From Dehalococcoidales bacterium (GTDB taxonomy: Bacteria > Chloroflexota > Dehalococcoidia > Dehalococcoidales > RBG-16-60-22), in NCBI GenBank assembly GCA_030639445.1, contig DAOWCR010000041.1:1-8945 (forward strand): a stretch of 8,945 nucleotides of DNA, written 5' to 3'. Below are positions 6,570-8,945 of the stretch, piece by piece (positions within the stretch are counted from its first letter, which is position 1; the number at the start of each line of letters is the position of its first letter). The notes under the pieces are model-generated. The model saw only the letters and a list, made by a program, of their open reading frames with translations, did not search any database and was not told where the DNA came from. Both the position numbers and the translations under genes were made by a program.

Positions 6570-7787
6570 ATGACTCTCGCCAGTATTCAAGAAGCCATTA
6601 AAGACATCAAAGCCGGTAAGTGCATCATTATCGTCGATGATGAAGACCGGGAGAACGAAGGCGACCTGGCCATGGCGGCGGAGAAGGTTACCGCCGAAGC
6701 GATTAACTTTATGGCCAGGCACGGCCGGGGGCTTATTTGCCTGCCCATCAACGGTCAGCGCCTGGACGAACTGAAGATTCCCCTGATGGTGCAGAACAAT
6801 ACCTCAAGATTTGCCACCGCCTTCACCGTATCCATTGAAGCGAAACACCGGGTAAGCACCGGCATTTCCGCCGCCGACCGGGCCGAAACGATAAGGGCGG
6901 TGGTTGACCCGGTGACCAGACCCGAGGACTTGGTTCAGCCGGGACATATGTTCCCACTGCGGGCCAGGGAAGGCGGTGTCCTGGCGCGGGCGGGACATAC
7001 CGAGGCCATCGTGGACCTGGCCAGACTGGCCGGTCTTTATCCGGCCGGGGTTATCTGTGAGATTTTACACGAAGACGGCGCTATGGCGCGCTTGCCCCAG
7101 CTCAAAACAATGGCGGAGCAGTTCGGGATTAAGATAGTGACCGTAACTGACCTTATCGCCTACCGCCACCGCCACGAAAGGTTGGTGCACCGGGTAGCCG
7201 AGGCCAGGCTGCCCACGGTCTACGGGGAATTTGCCGCCATTGCTTATAAAAGTGACACTGACCCGGACGAACATCTGGCCCTGGTAATGGGGGATATCGC
7301 CACCGAGGAACCGGTCCTGGTCCGGGTCCACAGCCAGTGCCTTACCGGCGAAGTTTTTGGCAGCCTGCGCTGCGATTGCGGCGACCAGATTACCATGGCG
7401 ATGAAAAGCATCGCCGAGGAGGGGCGGGGTGTCCTGCTCTATATGAGACAGGAGGGGCGGGGCATCGGCATCCACAACAAAATTCGGGCTTATGCCCTCC
7501 AGGACAAAGGGCTGGATACCGTGGAGGCCAACCTGTCTTTAGGCTTCGGGGCGGACCTGCGGGACTACGGCATCGGCGCCCAAATCCTGGCCGAGCTGGG
7601 CCTGCACGAAATCCGCCTGCTCACCAACAATCCCAAAAAGGTAATCGGTCTGGAGAGTTACGGGCTGAAGGTGGTGGAAACGGTGCCGATTATCACCACG
7701 CCCAACCCGTATAATTCCCGCTACCTGGAGACCAAGCAGAGAAAATTAGGGCATACCTTGAAAGTCCCCGGGACCACCGAAAACTAG
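6570..7787 (+). CDS. ribBA: Bifunctional DHBP synthase / GTP cyclohydrolase II
   Basis: This 405-residue fusion supplies both starting compounds of riboflavin synthesis. Residues 1-200 are 3,4-dihydroxy-2-butanone-4-phosphate synthase, acting on ribulose 5-phosphate, with the acidic metal loop VDDEDRENEGD (22-32), STGISAADRAETI, GHTEA and GVICEI. Residues from about 205 are GTP cyclohydrolase II. Its zinc ligands are C257, C268 and C270 (SQCLTGEVFGSLRCDCG), followed by MRQEGRGIGI, the DLRDYGIGAQIL segment and LLTNNPKK. Both halves carry their catalytic signatures, unlike RibBA proteins in which one half has decayed. The ATG is preceded by AAGAGGT at 6559-6565 with a short spacing. The ribH gene starts 32 bases downstream. 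Confidence 0.97.
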   Translation: MTLASIQEAIKDIKAGKCIIIVDDEDRENEGDLAMAAEKVTAEAINFMARHGRGLICLPINGQRLDELKIPLMVQNNTSRFATAFTVSIEAKHRVSTGISAADRAETIRAVVDPVTRPEDLVQPGHMFPLRAREGGVLARAGHTEAIVDLARLAGLYPAGVICEILHEDGAMARLPQLKTMAEQFGIKIVTVTDLIAYRHRHERLVHRVAEARLPTVYGEFAAIAYKSDTDPDEHLALVMGDIATEEPVLVRVHSQCLTGEVFGSLRCDCGDQITMAMKSIAEEGRGVLLYMRQEGRGIGIHNKIRAYALQDKGLDTVEANLSLGFGADLRDYGIGAQILAELGLHEIRLLTNNPKKVIGLESYGLKVVETVPIITTPNPYNSRYLETKQRKLGHTLKVPGTTEN

Positions 7788-7819
7788 GGGACGATAAAAT
7801 AAGGACTAAGGAGAGAATA

Positions 7820-8287
7820 ATGAGCAAGCGCTTTGAAGGCAAACTGATTGGGGAAGGATTAAAGTTCGGGCTGGTTGTCTCCCGCTTCAACGAGTTCTTC
7901 ACCGGCAAACTGCTGGAAGGGGCCCAGGACGCTCTGCTCCGCCACGGAGTCAAAGAAGAAGATATTGAAGTTGCCTGGACACCGGGCTCGTTTGAGATTC
8001 CGCTCATTGCTCAGAAATTAGCCCGGTCCCAGAAGTATGACGCGATTATCTGCCTGGCGGTGGTAATCCGCGGCGGCACACCTCACTTTGAGTACATCGC
8101 CGCCGAGGTCACCAAGGGAATCGCCAAAGTAGGCCTGGATACCGGCCTGCCGGTGATAAACGGCGTCATCACCACGGATACCCTGGAGCAGGCGGTGGAA
8201 CGGTCGGGAACCAAAGCCGGTAATAAAGGCTTTGCCGCCGCGGTAAGCGCTATCGAAATGGCCAACCTGGTCAAGACTATCGGCTAG
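7820..8287 (+). CDS. ribH: 6,7-dimethyl-8-ribityllumazine synthase
   Basis: This 155-residue enzyme condenses DHBP with the ribitylaminopyrimidine to give lumazine, the substrate of RibE. Family members form pentamers or 60-subunit shells. Visible signatures are VVSRFNEFFTGKLLEGA (20-35), TPGSFEIPL (usually VPGAFEIP), VIRGGTPHFEYIA with the catalytic histidine H89, NGVITTDTLEQA and GTKAGNKGFAAA. CLAVVIRG replaces the usual LGxVIRG, a small change outside the catalytic residues. A strong Shine-Dalgarno (AAGGAG, 7808-7813, 6-base spacing) marks the start. It is the last visible gene of the operon and converges on the EF-Tu-like gene. The 83 bases between them contain a short imperfect stem (8288-8304) but no clear terminator. 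Confidence 0.97.
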   Translation: MSKRFEGKLIGEGLKFGLVVSRFNEFFTGKLLEGAQDALLRHGVKEEDIEVAWTPGSFEIPLIAQKLARSQKYDAIICLAVVIRGGTPHFEYIAAEVTKGIAKVGLDTGLPVINGVITTDTLEQAVERSGTKAGNKGFAAAVSAIEMANLVKTIG

Positions 8288-8370
8288 ATTGGCCTCTGGT
8301 CAATCACTAAGACCACGCTGGCGCTCAAGAGACGGACTGATTTCATAAAGCGTCTTTACTGCTGTTTGAC

Positions 8371-8625
8371 TCAATCGGTAACTTTGTAGACTGTGTCCCC
8401 GTGCCTTACCCGGTCGCCGACCTTGATGCCGATGGAATCCCCCGCCTTGGCTTCATTGACGTTCACGTTGTCAATCTGCATCGAGCCAATGGTAAGCTCC
8501 AGGTCGGTGGTGTGCCCCTTAATGTGGATGGTGTCGCCCACTTTCAGCGCCTTGGTCAACTCAATTCCGGCCACCACGGGATGGGCAAAGAAGTCACCTA
8601 CTTTACCAACTTCTTCCTCAGGCAT
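8371..8625 (-). CDS. Stand-alone EF-Tu domain-2-like protein (translation elongation factor-like)
   Basis: This 84-residue protein consists almost entirely of one beta-barrel of the elongation factor domain-2 type. FFAHPVVAGIEL, ALKVGDTIHIKGHTTDLELTIGSMQID and EAKAGDSIGIKVGDRVRHGDTVYKV follow the strand pattern of EF-Tu/IF2 domain 2, including the KVGDxIxIKG turn. It has no GTPase domain. Similar small proteins are annotated in several bacteria and archaea as translation elongation factor-like, and a related barrel ends some peptidase U32 proteins. The actual function is unknown. The ATG at 8625 has a strong Shine-Dalgarno (AGGAGG at 8638-8633, 7-base spacing) and a good promoter, so it is a genuine single-gene unit. 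Confidence 0.88.
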   Translation of the reverse strand: MPEEEVGKVGDFFAHPVVAGIELTKALKVGDTIHIKGHTTDLELTIGSMQIDNVNVNEAKAGDSIGIKVGDRVRHGDTVYKVTD

Positions 8626-8679
8626 TTGACTCCCTCCTCCGTTAATTAATTCAAGCTAAGACTATCCGGCTGTGTTGAA

Positions 8680-8708
8680 ATTATACCCCTCTGATTGGCA
8701 CAAATCAA
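8680..8708 (-). promoter_or_regulatory. Promoter of the EF-Tu domain-2-like gene
   Basis: On the minus strand TTGATT (8708-8703) is followed after 17 bases by a consensus TATAAT (8685-8680). The expected start is near 8673, with a leader of about 48 bases. The -35 hexamer is the same as in the SIMPL gene promoter. Confidence 0.7.
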
Positions 8709-8730
8709 TATCAGCCAAAAGATTATTTCT

Positions 8731-8740
8731 TGACCTCACC
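8731..8740. repeat. Partial copy of the repeat's leading motif
   Basis: TGACCTCACC here is identical to 8790-8799, where it leads the full palindromic repeat, and differs by one base from TAACCTCACC at 5781-5790. No hairpin follows, so it looks like a truncated copy, though ten bases could match by chance. Confidence 0.35.
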
Positions 8741-8787
8741 ACTTCTAATTTTCCGTATAGTAACTCCATCCCCCTTTAAGTTTTTTT

Positions 8788-8834
8788 GGTGACCTCACCC
8801 CCTGACCCCCTCTCCTTGAATTAAGGAGAGGGGG
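8788..8834. repeat. Palindromic repeat, copy 2
   Basis: GGTGACCTCACC leads into CCCCCTCTCCTT (8806-8817), a GAATT loop and the exact complement AAGGAGAGGGGG (8823-8834), a 12-bp stem. It shares the ACCTCACCCC lead and the whole stem core with copy 1 at 5784-5828. Loop and outer stem differ, so the two copies have diverged or belong to subfamilies. No gene lies close enough for it to be that gene's terminator. Confidence 0.8.
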
Positions 8835-8841
8835 AATAATC

Positions 8842-8945
8842 TGTAAGAGAGGCTTCGCCTCTCTTTGATTCTCCCATTAGTTAGTCTCCCATAAAGAGGA
8901 GAAGAAAGAGTTATATGTCAGAGAGGCTTCGTTCCTCTAAGATTC
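8842..8945. repeat. Pair of 30-base direct repeats with hairpins, in a gene-free stretch
   Basis: Positions 8842-8871 and 8916-8945 align over 30 bases with no gaps: both begin TGT, share AGAGAGGCTTCG and end GATTC. In the first, AAGAGAGGC (8845-8853) and GCCTCTCTT (8857-8865) form a perfect 9-bp stem. The second keeps only a short AGAGG/CCTCT stem. The purine-rich spacer also contains CTCCCAT twice (8871-8877 and 8886-8892). The whole stretch from 8709 to the right edge has no supportable gene and is made of these repeats and AT-rich sequence. The array may continue past the window. Confidence 0.6.

Noticed and set aside
7764..7792. GTCCCC/GGGGAC inverted repeat across the ribBA stop codon
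   Set aside because: Six-base arms with a 17-base loop and no T-run are within chance in GC-rich sequence; no evidence for attenuation before ribH.
8288..8370. Terminator between ribH and the convergent gene
   Set aside because: ATTGGCC/GGTCAAT forms only a 7-bp stem with a G-T pair and no T-run, and AGACG/CGTCT has a 16-base loop; neither is convincing.
8788..8945. CRISPR array
   Set aside because: Only two imperfect 30-base units, one spacer-sized gap with internal repeats, and no cas genes; better explained as intergenic repeats.

Overview
The window looks like a chromosomal segment of a moderately GC-rich bacterium. Its housekeeping, arsenic and riboflavin genes and its CCCCCTCTCCTT-type palindromic repeats would suit Chloroflexota (Dehalococcoidia-like). 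That placement comes from general recognition, not a search, and should be treated as tentative. Promoters are of ordinary sigma-70 type (several TTGAxx-17-TAxxxT pairs), and most genes have good Shine-Dalgarno sequences.

Layout from left to right. (1) Positions 1-2924 are on the minus strand. They hold a DNA methyltransferase with an N-terminal zinc ribbon, cut by the left edge, preceded by a PcrA/UvrD-type helicase. The methyltransferase has its own promoter, with a perfect 9-bp inverted repeat inside it. The helicase has an extended -10 promoter so close to its ATG that its mRNA should be leaderless. (2) Positions 3140-4914 are on the plus strand. They hold a 64-residue two-helix membrane protein of unknown function and then a compact arsenic-resistance operon, arsR-acr3, with a TTGACA promoter and an inverted-repeat operator at the expected transcription start. 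(3) Positions 4985-5764 encode a secreted or membrane-anchored SIMPL (DUF541) protein with its own promoter. It is followed by a strong palindromic repeat. (4) Positions 5917-8287 are a riboflavin operon, ribE-ribBA-ribH. It encodes GTP cyclohydrolase II, DHBP synthase, lumazine synthase and riboflavin synthase but has no ribD, and there is no room for an FMN riboswitch in front of it. (5) Positions 8371-8625, on the minus strand and convergent with ribH, encode a stand-alone EF-Tu domain-2-like protein with a clear promoter. (6) Positions 8709-8945 contain no gene. They hold a second copy of the palindromic repeat and a pair of 30-base direct repeats running into the right edge.

How the parts work together: ArsR should repress itself and the Acr3 arsenite efflux pump until As(III) or Sb(III) binds. 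RibBA makes both precursors of lumazine, RibH joins DHBP with the pyrimidine, and RibE dismutates lumazine to riboflavin. The deaminase/reductase step must be encoded elsewhere. I found no convincing new multi-gene system. The points most worth following up are the zinc-ribbon methyltransferase with its palindromic promoter, the dispersed palindromic repeats, the leaderless helicase gene and the small membrane protein beside the arsenic operon.
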